Assembly: GCA_024690505.1 (NCBI GenBank)
Contig: JAILPA010000098.1
Span: 1 to 42,735 of the forward strand
Reading direction: 5' to 3'
Length of the DNA stretch: 42,735 nt
From: Prevotella sp.
GTDB taxonomy: Bacteria; Bacteroidota; Bacteroidia; Bacteroidales; Bacteroidaceae
Under the pieces are notes generated by a model. It did no database searches, was not told the DNA's origin, and saw only the letters and a list, made by a program, of their open reading frames with translations. The position numbers and the translations under genes were made by a program. Shown here piece by piece: positions 34,379-41,510 of this stretch. Within the stretch, counting starts at the first letter, position 1; each line of letters opens with the position of its first letter.

Positions 34379-34549
34379 TTAATTCTTGATGGGCTTCTTC
34401 TTCCATCGCTTTCCCCTGTAGGGCTCAGTAATCAGTGTGCCCGTTTCTGCGTGGTGGGTGAGCGAAGCCTCTGCCTTACACCCGAGGTTCAAGGCATGAA
34501 AGGCGATGCCAAAATGAGCCGTAGCCTCGCCTTTCGTGCCGACATCTTT
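34379..34549 (-). other. Structured leader-like element, possibly a repeat, with a start-less open frame
   Basis: The 198-bp gap between the STAS gene and the first large exported protein holds GGCATGAAAGGCGA (34493-34506) facing TCGCCTTTCGTGCC (34527-34540), a 14-bp stem with one non-Watson-Crick position, and a second stem GGGTG...CACCC further on (about 34460-34484). On the minus strand one frame is open for 56 codons (34549-34379) and reads like a protein end (AHFGIAFHALNLGCKAEASL ... EPYRGKRWKKKPIKN), but it has no ATG or GTG start. I see no promoter element in it. It may be a dispersed repeat, a gene remnant or a regulatory leader. Confidence 0.45.
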
Positions 34550-34556
34550 TCAGATT

Positions 34557-34865
34557 TTAGTTTTTCTGCTCCACGGTCATGAACTTGGTGAAGCCGGTCA
34601 TGGCCAGCACCTTGTAGATTTCCGGGCTGACGTTGGTCATCTTGAACTTGCCCTTCTTCATCATCACGGTGCGCATGGTCTTCTGTATGATGCGCAGTCC
34701 CGAGCTGGCCATGTAGTTCAGTTCTGTGCAGTCCATTTCCAGGTCCATGCCAGCATCTTGCAGTGCGGGCTCAATGTCTTTTTCAAACTGTCCGGCATTG
34801 ATGGTGTCAATGCGCTTGTCGGTCTTGATGATGGTCTTGCCACCTTCTTTGATAATCTCTGTCAT
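34557..34865 (-). CDS. STAS-domain anti-sigma factor antagonist (RsbV/SpoIIAA-like)
   Basis: A 102-residue single STAS domain: strand KTIIKTDKRIDTINAGQF, then LEMDCTELNYMASSGLRIIQ, where the serine pair (about Ser55-Ser56) is the expected phosphorylation site before the helix. In partner switching, the unphosphorylated antagonist binds the anti-sigma kinase and frees the sigma factor or other client. It lies 45 bp after the RsbW-like kinase gene and two genes after an RsbU-like phosphatase, giving a complete switch set. Confidence 0.9.
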   Translation of the reverse strand: MTEIIKEGGKTIIKTDKRIDTINAGQFEKDIEPALQDAGMDLEMDCTELNYMASSGLRIIQKTMRTVMMKKGKFKMTNVSPEIYKVLAMTGFTKFMTVEQKN

Positions 34866-34910
34866 ATTCGCAATAGTTTGTGTTCTTGTTGATACTGTTT
34901 TCTGAAAATA

Positions 34911-35327
34911 TTAGTTGCTGATTTCTTTCTTCATCGTGAGCAGGTTCTTGCCCTCCAGTCGTTGGTAGGTGACGTTGTTCATTATGTTTTTCACGATGAA
35001 GATGCCCATTCCTCCCAGTCCTTCGCGGTCGATAGGATTGATGTCTACATTGGCATCTTCCTTCAGTGTGGGGTCGAATTCGCGACCTTGGTCGCTGAGC
35101 ACGAAGGTCAGTTCCTTGCCATCGCTTTCGGCAGTCAGCTCGATACTGGCCTCGGTTCCTTCCGGGTATGCATAGAAGATGATATTCGACACCATCTCCT
35201 CCATCACCAGATTCAGATTCATCTGGAGTTCCATGTCGAGGCCCAGTTCTTCGCCTATCTCCTCGACGAACTGTGCCACGTGCTCCAGTTCTTCTACTTT
35301 GTTCTTGATGCGAATCTCTTTTTTCAT
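34911..35327 (-). CDS. RsbW/SpoIIAB-like serine kinase (HATPase_c_2)
   Basis: A 138-residue GHKL-fold protein. N-box LVMEEMVSNIIFYAYP (about 52-67), DQGREFDP (G1, about 93-100) and GLGGMGIFIVKNIMNNV (G2, about 117-133) are visible. It would phosphorylate the STAS protein and sequester a client when the antagonist is phosphorylated. The frame is open to 35423, but MKKEIRIKNK at 35327 fits the family and leaves a 19-bp gap after the phosphatase gene. No sigma factor gene lies in the window, so the client is unknown. Confidence 0.9.
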   Translation of the reverse strand: MKKEIRIKNKVEELEHVAQFVEEIGEELGLDMELQMNLNLVMEEMVSNIIFYAYPEGTEASIELTAESDGKELTFVLSDQGREFDPTLKEDANVDINPIDREGLGGMGIFIVKNIMNNVTYQRLEGKNLLTMKKEISN

Positions 35328-35346
35328 GTCATATAGTACTTGGTTT

Positions 35347-37506
35347 TTAGTCTTGGTTCTTGATGTTGATGCACAGCATGGTGAGGTCGTCGTTAGGTTC
35401 GGCTCCGTTGCGGTGTTTCTCAACTTCTTCTTTCAGCATCTCCACTGTCTGTCGTGAGCTGACGAATGTGTGGGTGTTCATAATATCCAGCAGGTGGTCG
35501 TCGCCAAACTGCTCCTGGCTCATGTTCTCGGCTTCGTTCAGTCCGTCGGTGTAGACGAAGATGGGCCGGCAGCGTATGTCAGTTATCTCTTCTCCGATGT
35601 ACTCCAGTCCCGGCCATAGTCCTACGGGTGCGTTGGGCTCCATTTCCATGAAGCTGTAGCTTGTTTGTGCGCCTTCTCCGTTGCCTATGACGGGTGGGTT
35701 GTGGCCGGCATTGCAGAAGTAGAGGTGTCCGGTGCTGAGGTCGATGAGCCCCATGAACATGGTTACGAACATGCCCTGCTCGTTGTCCTCGCCCAGTTCG
35801 TCGTTCATGCGTGTGGCAATCTCTGCCGGCATCAGTCCTTGCTTGGCCAGTGTTCGGAAGAGTCGTGTGGCCTGTGCCATGAAGAGCGATGCCGGTACGC
35901 CCTTTCCGCTGACGTCGCCCAGTGCGAAGTAGAGCTGGTGGTCGATGAGCAGGAAGTTGTAGAGGTCGCCTCCCACCTCCTTGGCGGGTGTCATGGATGC
36001 ATAGAGGTCCATCTGTTCGTCCTCTGGGAATGTGCTGGGCACCATGCCCATCTGTATGTCGCGTGCTATTCGCAGTTCGCTCTCTATGCGCTCCTTGGCT
36101 GCCGTTGTCTCCTCTATCACTTGGTTGGCGGCTTTGAGGTCGGCGTAGGCCACCTGTAGCTTGCCGTGTGCCTGCTTCAGCCGGCGTGCGCTTCTGATAC
36201 GGAAGAAGAGGAAGATGGCCAGCGAGACGATGATGATGGAGATGATGATGATGATGTTGCGGAAGCGTGTGCGCTCCTGCTCCATCCTCATGCGTTCCTG
36301 GTCCATGCGCAGCCGCTCGTTCTTCATCTCGAGCACATTCAGTCCGAACTTCGAGCTGAGGGTGTTCAGTGCCTCTTTCGTCTCGGCTTTGTTGATGGAG
36401 TCGTTGATGATGTACATCTCGCGGTACAGCTCGGCAGCTTCCTCAAATCGGTTCAGTCCCATCATAATGGCAGCCCTCTGCTGGCGCACCTTCACGGCCA
36501 CCGACATGTCGCTCGATGCCTTCATCTGCTCCATGCGGCGGGTGTTGTAGCCCAGTGCCTCCTGGTATTTGCCCTGTCGCAGGCTCAGCTCGGCGCGGTA
36601 GAGGTTCCATGCCATGCCCACGTAGTCGTCCTCCAGTCCTACGCGCTTGATGTGGGCCTCGGCTTCCTGCAGTGCTGTGGCGGCGTTTTCAGTCAGTCCC
36701 AGTCCCAGGTCGGCCTGTGCACATGCGATGTTGTAGTAGGAGAGGTAGATGTCATCGTAGCCAGTGCCTGCCATGTGTTTCTCCTCAATGAAATGGTTGA
36801 GGAATTCTTTCCATCTTACCGTGAGCTGCTTCAGGTCGTTGTACTGCTTGCTGTCGTTGAGCACGTTGCCGTACGTGACATAGAGCTCTGAGAGGTTCGA
36901 GGGCAGCGGCTTTACCTGCGACAGGAAGTCGACTGCCTGCTGGAACGACTTGATGCTCTGCTCGGTGTCGTGGGTTCCTTCGTAGGCATTGCCCAGTGCG
37001 AAGTAGGCAATGCCCATGCCGAAGTTGTCGTTGCGCTGGCGGGCATCATCGAACATGGCTTGGGCTTCGCGTATGCCATCGTCGGTCTTGCCTTCGTAGA
37101 TGTAGGTGTTGGCCAGATACGACCATGCCTCATAGTAGAAGTGCCACTGCTGGTGCTTTTTCAGGAACTCCAGGTCGGCAGGTACGGTGGCATAGACCGA
37201 GTCGTTCATATCGTTGTTGTAGAACAGCACCACGCGGTTCAGACGTGCGTCGGCCTCTTCGTGCGCGTTATGCTGGCGCTGGGTCTCGGCCAGGAGCTCA
37301 TTCACGCAGCGCAACTGGTAATTTATGTCGCCTGTCTCCTGGCTTAGCTGGAACAGGTTGCCGTAGATGACGATGCGCAGGGAGTCGTTGGCGGTGGCCA
37401 GTTTTGCACGCAGGTTATCAGCCAAATCAGCCTTTGCCGGCAGACTTTTTCCGCAGGCAATAATGGCACAAAGTGCCACAAATAGAACTTTTTTAATCGT
37501 GTTCAA
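35347..37506 (-). CDS. TPR-sensor SpoIIE-type serine phosphatase (RsbU-like)
   Basis: A 719-residue membrane protein. Signal/anchor (about 1-25), TPR-like helical repeats in the periplasm (about 30-370), a charged coiled coil (MKNERLRMDQERMRMEQERT), a membrane helix (about 400-425), a second coiled coil, and a cytoplasmic PP2C/SpoIIE domain (about 480-719) with EVGGDLYNF, FALGDVSGKGVPASLFMAQ, FCNAGHNPP and NDDLTML, which supply the metal-binding aspartates. It should dephosphorylate the STAS antagonist in response to a periplasmic signal. It heads the phosphatase-kinase-antagonist order and has its own -7 element. Confidence 0.93.
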   Translation of the reverse strand: MNTIKKVLFVALCAIIACGKSLPAKADLADNLRAKLATANDSLRIVIYGNLFQLSQETGDINYQLRCVNELLAETQRQHNAHEEADARLNRVVLFYNNDMNDSVYATVPADLEFLKKHQQWHFYYEAWSYLANTYIYEGKTDDGIREAQAMFDDARQRNDNFGMGIAYFALGNAYEGTHDTEQSIKSFQQAVDFLSQVKPLPSNLSELYVTYGNVLNDSKQYNDLKQLTVRWKEFLNHFIEEKHMAGTGYDDIYLSYYNIACAQADLGLGLTENAATALQEAEAHIKRVGLEDDYVGMAWNLYRAELSLRQGKYQEALGYNTRRMEQMKASSDMSVAVKVRQQRAAIMMGLNRFEEAAELYREMYIINDSINKAETKEALNTLSSKFGLNVLEMKNERLRMDQERMRMEQERTRFRNIIIIISIIIVSLAIFLFFRIRSARRLKQAHGKLQVAYADLKAANQVIEETTAAKERIESELRIARDIQMGMVPSTFPEDEQMDLYASMTPAKEVGGDLYNFLLIDHQLYFALGDVSGKGVPASLFMAQATRLFRTLAKQGLMPAEIATRMNDELGEDNEQGMFVTMFMGLIDLSTGHLYFCNAGHNPPVIGNGEGAQTSYSFMEMEPNAPVGLWPGLEYIGEEITDIRCRPIFVYTDGLNEAENMSQEQFGDDHLLDIMNTHTFVSSRQTVEMLKEEVEKHRNGAEPNDDLTMLCINIKNQD

Positions 37507-37531
37507 TGTGACAACTGGTAATATATTCGCT

Positions 37532-37540
37532 GCAAAGATA
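37532..37540 (-). promoter_or_regulatory. -7 element for the partner-switching operon
   Basis: The minus strand reads TATCTTTGC, perfect to the Bacteroidetes consensus, 25 bp upstream of the ATG at 37506. The -33 region falls inside the inverted repeat at 37551-37593. Confidence 0.65.
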
Positions 37541-37550
37541 CAAAAAACGT

Positions 37551-37593
37551 GAGAAATCTGAAAGAAAAAGCCCGTTTTATTTTCAGATTTCTC
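37551..37593. promoter_or_regulatory. Perfect 13-bp inverted repeat over the -33 region
   Basis: GAGAAATCTGAAA (37551-37563) and TTTCAGATTTCTC (37581-37593) are perfect complements with a 17-base spacer. The proximal arm covers the -33 region of the phosphatase gene. It may be an operator for a dimeric regulator, or a transcript-end hairpin for RNA from the other side. Confidence 0.55.
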
Positions 37594-37625
37594 TGCTATT
37601 CTTGTGTAGGGGCTGGATTGCGCTC

Positions 37626-37651
37626 CGTAACGCGCCGTGTTACAGTTTTAG
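37626..37651. repeat. Second copy of the CGTAAC...GTTTTAG dispersed repeat
   Basis: This 26-bp segment (CGTAACGCGCCGTGTTACAG, then TTTTAG) matches 12667-12692 at 22 of 26 positions; each contains an imperfect GTAAC...GTTAC dyad. The remainder of 37652-37797 shows no gene. Confidence 0.65.
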
Positions 37652-37797
37652 GGCGGGGGCGTCGTTGGGCGGGGATAGGAGCTTTATGGGTACAAAAATA
37701 AATTTTGCTGTCCGCTAAACATTGCAACAGCTTGATTGGGTGGGCGGAATGTCAGGAAAATTCTAATTTGTGAAAATTGCCGTGCGACGGGATTTTT

Positions 37798-37881
37798 GGA
37801 AAAGCACCGCTTTGAGGGTGGAAAAGGACAGCTTCTTGACCCGAAAAGCGGTACTTTTCCGCCCTTGAAGCTGTCCTTTCC
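37798..37881. repeat. Interleaved inverted repeats A-B-A'-B'
   Basis: Four blocks: A GGAAAAGCACCGCTTT (37798-37813), B GGAAAAGGACAGCTTC (37820-37835), A' AAAGCGGTACTTTTCC (37845-37860), B' GAAGCTGTCCTTTCC (37867-37881). A pairs with A' at 15 of 16 positions and B with B' with one base skipped. The order A-B-A'-B' is that of a pseudoknot; because A and B also resemble each other (11 of 16), a nested hairpin with mismatches is possible. It lies in a 596-bp gap with no convincing gene. Confidence 0.85.
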
Positions 37882-38042
37882 TTTTTGCAGAAATAACGAT
37901 GTAAAGAAAATTCACCATCCGATGCCGTCTTGCATGGATCATTATCCAGCCAAGCCCTATCATCGTCATAACAGATGAGAGCACCCTGATGAAGGATGAA
38001 ATCTGAAAAACGGTAACCGTTTCAGCGGACAGCAATAGTACA

Positions 38043-38080
38043 AAAGAAGTGGCACTGCGTGAAAGCAATGCCACTTCTTT
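38043..38080 (-). terminator. Terminator of the rplM-rpsI-rpsB-tsf unit
   Basis: AAAGAAGTGGCA (38043-38054) and TGCCACTTCTTT (38069-38080) form a perfect 12-bp stem with a 14-base loop, 22 bp after the tsf stop on the minus strand; the 3' side runs into TTCTTTTGT. Confidence 0.8.
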
Positions 38081-38102
38081 ATTGATGATGCTATGGATGA
38101 GC

Positions 38103-39098
38103 TTACTCGGCTACGAGCGTGAAGCGACGGAAGGCAGTGATCTGCAACTCCTTGTCCTGCTTCTTCAGCCATTCGGCAACGTTCAGCTTGTCGCCGTCGC
38201 CAAACTGGAACTCCTGGTCTACGAGGCAGCTCTCCTTCTTGAACTTCTGCACACGGCCCTTGGCAATGCCCTCAATCATGGGCATCTTCAGCTGAGCCTC
38301 GCCCTCGACCTTTGCCTCGGCAATGATCTTACGGGCCTCGTCGGCCTGCTCCTTTGTAATCCAGCCCTTGGCGGTGTTGCTCTCGATGTGATCCTCGCTG
38401 TCCACGTGGGCGGGGTTGATGCCGGCCTTGTTCAGCTTCATGTCAACATACTTCTGAACCTGCTCCAGCTTCGACTTCTCAACGGCGGTCTTGTACTCCT
38501 CGTCAAGAATCTTCGGGTCGATGCTGTTGGCATCAAGTGCGATGGGCTTCATGGCAGCCACCTGCATGGCCAGCTTGTGGCCCACCTCGGCGTTGTCCTT
38601 GTTCAACTGAACCATGGTGCAGAGCATGTGCTTGCCCATGTGGTCGTAGACCTCAACGTTCTCGCCCTCGAGGGTGAGGTAGCCGTCGAGCTCCATCTTC
38701 TCACCGGTGATGCCCGAGCGCTGTGTGACAGCCTCCTGAGCAGTCTGGCCGTTGATGCTGAGTTCCTTCACCTCGTCGATGGTCTTGCACTTTGCAGCAA
38801 CGGCAGCGTCGAGGATGCTGCGGGTCAGGGCGATGAAGTCGGCACCATTGGCCACGAAGTCGGTCTCGCACTTCAGGGCAATCATGGCGGCAAAGCCATT
38901 CTCGCTCTTCACCAGCACACAGCCGTTCGAGGTCTCGCGGTCGCTGCGCTTGGCAGCGATAGCCAGGCCGCGCTCGCGGAGCAGCTCCTTGGCACGGTCA
39001 AAGTCACCCTCAGCCTCGGTCAAGGCTTTTTTTACGTCGGCCAGACCGGCACCGGTCATGGCACGGAGTTTTTTGATGTCGTCTATTGAAATAGCCAT
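38103..39098 (-). CDS. tsf: Elongation factor Ts
   Basis: A 331-residue EF-Ts with the N-terminal UBA-like domain IKKLRAMTGAGLADVKKALTE (about 8-28) and the core block NGFAAMIALKCETDFVANGA (about 66-85, including the TDFVA motif that contacts EF-Tu). It exchanges GDP for GTP on EF-Tu. It follows rpsB, as in most bacteria, but the 156-bp gap between them carries a long inverted repeat. Confidence 0.97.
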   Translation of the reverse strand: MAISIDDIKKLRAMTGAGLADVKKALTEAEGDFDRAKELLRERGLAIAAKRSDRETSNGCVLVKSENGFAAMIALKCETDFVANGADFIALTRSILDAAVAAKCKTIDEVKELSINGQTAQEAVTQRSGITGEKMELDGYLTLEGENVEVYDHMGKHMLCTMVQLNKDNAEVGHKLAMQVAAMKPIALDANSIDPKILDEEYKTAVEKSKLEQVQKYVDMKLNKAGINPAHVDSEDHIESNTAKGWITKEQADEARKIIAEAKVEGEAQLKMPMIEGIAKGRVQKFKKESCLVDQEFQFGDGDKLNVAEWLKKQDKELQITAFRRFTLVAE

Positions 39099-39106
39099 TT
39101 GTCTAT

Positions 39107-39248
39107 GCCCCCCAGAGTGAGGGGGCTGGGGGTCTGAACAAGCGTTGAATCAGACCGTTTAATTTGTTGGTTGTTCGGTTCTTTTTAGTGAGGGGGTTGG
39201 AGTGTTTGCGCTTGTTCAGACCTCCACCCCCCTCACTTCAGGGGGGGG
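39107..39248. repeat. Long inverted repeat between rpsB and tsf
   Basis: The 29-bp arm at 39116-39144 (AGTGAGGGGGCTGGGGGTCT, then GAACAAGCG) is matched at 27 of 29 positions by the complement of 39209-39237; C/G runs extend the match to about 39107 and 39248. A third partial copy (AGTGAGGGGGTTGGAGTG, about 39187-39204) lies inside the loop. The element fills the rpsB-tsf gap. Confidence 0.88.
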
Positions 39249-39254
39249 CTAAAG

Positions 39255-40094
39255 TTACTCAGCAGCGGGAGCTTCTTCCTCCTCCTTGGCAGCGGGAGCA
39301 GCCTCTTCCTCGGCCACAGCCTCTTCCTTGCGGGCGCGGCGTGCGGGGCGCTTCTCCTCTGCTTCGGCTTCAGTCTGGGCGTCAGCAGCCTTTTCGTCGG
39401 CCTTCTCAACCTTGCGCTCCTCAATGCCCTCGGCAATGGCGGCGCAGCAGGCGTTCAGAATCACCTCGACGGAGTCCTTGGCATCGTCGTTGGCGGGAAT
39501 GACGAAGTCGATGTTCTTGGGGTCGCTGTTGGTATCGACGATACCAAACACGGGGATACCCAGGCGGTTGGCCTCAGCCACGGCGATGTGCTCCTTCATC
39601 ACGTCGACAACGAACAAGGCGCTGGGCAGACGGGTGAGGTCGGCAATAGAACCGAGGTTCTTCTCCAGCTTGGCACGCTGGCGGGTGATCTGAAGCAGCT
39701 CGCGCTTCGACAGGTTGCTGAACGTGCCGTCCTGCATGAGCTTGTCAATGTTGGACATCTTCTTCACGGCCTTGCGGATGGTGGGGAAGTTGGTGAGCAT
39801 ACCGCCCGGCCAACGCTCGATGACGTAAGGCATAGCGATGCTGGTTGCCTTCTCGGCAATCACTTCTTTAGTCTGTTTCTTAGTTCCTACAAAGAGGATT
39901 TTCTTGCCCTGGCGGGCAATGTTCTTCAAAGCCTCGGCGGCTTCGTCGATCTTGACCACGGTCTTGTGGAGGTCGATGATGTGGATGCCGTTACGCTCGG
40001 TGTAGATATAGGGAGCCATAGCGGGGTTCCACTTGCGCTTCAGGTGGCCAAAGTGGCAACCGGCCTGGAGCAGCATGTCAAAATTAGTTCTCAT
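39255..40094 (-). CDS. rpsB: 30S ribosomal protein S2
   Basis: A 279-residue S2 with the family start MRTNFDMLLQAGCHFGHLKRKWNPAM and the block GTKKQTKEVIAE (about 70-81). The core ends near residue 225; the last 50 or so residues are an Ala/Glu/Lys-rich low-complexity tail, common in Bacteroidetes S2. It assembles late on the 30S head-platform side. It follows rpsI after a 227-bp gap that contains its own -7 element and a structured leader. Confidence 0.97.
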   Translation of the reverse strand: MRTNFDMLLQAGCHFGHLKRKWNPAMAPYIYTERNGIHIIDLHKTVVKIDEAAEALKNIARQGKKILFVGTKKQTKEVIAEKATSIAMPYVIERWPGGMLTNFPTIRKAVKKMSNIDKLMQDGTFSNLSKRELLQITRQRAKLEKNLGSIADLTRLPSALFVVDVMKEHIAVAEANRLGIPVFGIVDTNSDPKNIDFVIPANDDAKDSVEVILNACCAAIAEGIEERKVEKADEKAADAQTEAEAEEKRPARRARKEEAVAEEEAAPAAKEEEEAPAAE

Positions 40095-40272
40095 TGTTTT
40101 CGATGCTTAATAATGTTGTTTACTTTCTTTTTAATCTTTGTTCAGACCAACCCTGTGGTAATCAAATTAGTAATGAGTAATTGAGTAATGATGGTTACTC
40201 TTGCCACTCCATCACTTAAGAGTCCTCAGAGTTTAGATACTAAACCGTTCAGTTTCCTTGGGGGTAATGCGC
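40095..40272 (-). promoter_or_regulatory. Structured 5' leader of rpsB
   Basis: About 175 bp separate the -7 element from the rpsB ATG. It holds hairpins GTTTAGATACTAAAC (40231-40245) and GAGTAATGATGGTTACTC (40183-40200), the latter competing with GATGG/CCATC (40190-40194 with 40209-40213). Length and alternative pairings are what one expects of a ribosomal-protein autoregulatory leader; this is inference. Confidence 0.45.
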
Positions 40273-40277
40273 TCATA

Positions 40278-40286
40278 GCAAAGGTA
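40278..40286 (-). promoter_or_regulatory. -7 element for rpsB
   Basis: The minus strand reads TACCTTTGC, perfect to consensus, inside the rpsI-rpsB gap, so rpsB-tsf can be transcribed separately from rplM-rpsI. No clear -33 TTTG is seen. Confidence 0.6.
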
Positions 40287-40321
40287 ATCATCATTGCTCA
40301 TTGCTGACACCCTCACAAGGA

Positions 40322-40708
40322 TTAACGCTTACTGAACTGGAAGCGACGACGTGCCTTCGGCTGTCCGGGCTTCTTGCGCTCCACCTCGCGGCTGTCGCGG
40401 GTGAGGAATCCCTGGAGCTTCAGGGCCTTCTTGTCCTCGGCATTGATCTTTACCAGTGCACGGGCGATGGCCATGCGAAGTGCCTGGCTCTGACCGGTGA
40501 AACCGCCACCGTCGAGGTTAGCCTTGATGTCATACTTCTCGGCGCATTCCAGCAGGTTCAGGGGCTGCTTCACCACATACTGCAGAATGGCTGAGGGGAA
40601 ATATTCGGTTATGTCCTTCTTGTTGATCGTAATCTTGCCGGTACCCTCCGACAGGTAAACGCGAGCCACTGAGCTCTTGCGACGACCTATTGCGTTAATG
40701 TATTCCAT
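40322..40708 (-). CDS. rpsI: 30S ribosomal protein S9
   Basis: A 128-residue S9, standard length. Visible family features: start MEYINAIGRRKSSVARVYL, GGGFTGQSQALRMAIARAL (about 69-87) and the basic C-terminal tail KARRRFQFSKR that reaches the P-site tRNA. It lies 15 bp after rplM, the usual L13-S9 pair. Confidence 0.97.
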   Translation of the reverse strand: MEYINAIGRRKSSVARVYLSEGTGKITINKKDITEYFPSAILQYVVKQPLNLLECAEKYDIKANLDGGGFTGQSQALRMAIARALVKINAEDKKALKLQGFLTRDSREVERKKPGQPKARRRFQFSKR

Positions 40709-40723
40709 CTCTATACCTATTTA

Positions 40724-41185
40724 TTATTTATACTGGTTAATATCGATAGCCTTTGGCTTCTGAGCCTCATGCTTGTGCTCGGTGCCCTCGTAAATGAAGA
40801 GGTTGTTCAGCAGGTGACGGCCTAAGGGGCCTTTGGGCAGCATACCTTTCACGGCATGTTTCAGGATGCGCTCCACGCCGAAGGGCTTCTTGCGCAGCTC
40901 GGCAGGGGTGTTGAAACGCTGTCCGCCGGGATAGCCAGTGTAACGGGTGTAAACCTTGTCAGTCTCTTTGTTGCCGCTGAACTTCACCTTGGCGGCATTG
41001 ATGATGATGACGTTGTCGCCGCAATCCACATGGGGGGTGTAGCTGGGCTTGTACTTGCCACGAATCAGCTTGGCGACCTTAGAAGCCAGTCGGCCCACTA
41101 CCTGATCGGTAGCGTCGATCACGACCCACTCCTTCTTGGCGGTCTCTTTGTTAATCGAGACGGTCTTGTAACTTAAAGTGTTCAT
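40724..41185 (-). CDS. rplM: 50S ribosomal protein L13
   Basis: A 153-residue L13 with WVVIDATDQVVGRLASKVA (about 20-38), YTRYTGYPGGQR (about 80-91) and MLPKGPLGRHLLNNLFIYEG (about 114-133). It is first in rplM-rpsI and is preceded by AAGGAG, a strong ribosome-binding site that is unusual in this window, and by a structured 145-bp leader. Confidence 0.97.
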   Translation of the reverse strand: MNTLSYKTVSINKETAKKEWVVIDATDQVVGRLASKVAKLIRGKYKPSYTPHVDCGDNVIIINAAKVKFSGNKETDKVYTRYTGYPGGQRFNTPAELRKKPFGVERILKHAVKGMLPKGPLGRHLLNNLFIYEGTEHKHEAQKPKAIDINQYK

Positions 41186-41334
41186 TTCTCCTTGTTAATT
41201 ACTAAAAAACAGATGTTTACTTTTAAAAGTTTAATAAGCTGAGCGCCGATTCACAAACCACGCCGCCTGGCCATAGACGGACGCTATTTACACGACGTTC
41301 ACGGGGGATTCTAAGACCCTCCCCCAATAATCGG
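41186..41334 (-). promoter_or_regulatory. Structured 5' leader of rplM (candidate L13 autoregulatory element)
   Basis: On the minus strand the leader begins CCGATT (41334-41329), which pairs with AATCGG (41251-41246) to close a domain. Inside is a hairpin GGGGGA...TCCCCC (41325-41320 with 41308-41303) and a weaker GCGTC...GGCGT stem. The closing stem starts at about the predicted transcription start. Ribosomal-protein leaders of this kind are known for L13 in several phyla; the assignment here is inference. Confidence 0.5.
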
Positions 41335-41337
41335 ACT

Positions 41338-41346
41338 GCAAAGGTA
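41338..41346 (-). promoter_or_regulatory. rplM promoter -7 element
   Basis: The minus strand reads TACCTTTGC, perfect to consensus, about 153 bp upstream of the rplM ATG. A TTTG on that strand lies 25 bp further upstream, slightly beyond the usual spacing. Confidence 0.6.
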
Positions 41347-41453
41347 CTACTTTTCCTTGGGATAATCGGCACAAACGGGCGCTATTCCTTAAAGTTTATG
41401 ATTTTTTAACAACATTGCCACAATCGAACGGGTGCACTCTGTTAAATAATTGC

Positions 41454-41462
41454 TATCTTTGC
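41454..41462 (+). promoter_or_regulatory. -7 element for the gene at 41511
   Basis: TATCTTTGC, perfect to consensus, 48 bp upstream of the ATG. No TTTG at the -33 distance. Confidence 0.55.
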
Positions 41463-41510
41463 AATTTGAAACCGTGGCAAGTTTCACGAAACAGCAATAG
41501 ACCAAATCAA

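Noticed and set aside
37763-38074. 103-residue minus-strand open frame
   Set aside because: It spans the interleaved inverted repeat and the tsf terminator stem, and its C-terminal half is a translation of the repeat; no promoter or family seen.
39164-39502. 112-residue plus-strand open frame with PPPPSLQGG-type repeats
   Set aside because: It translates the rpsB-tsf inverted repeat and then runs antisense through the low-complexity tail of rpsB.
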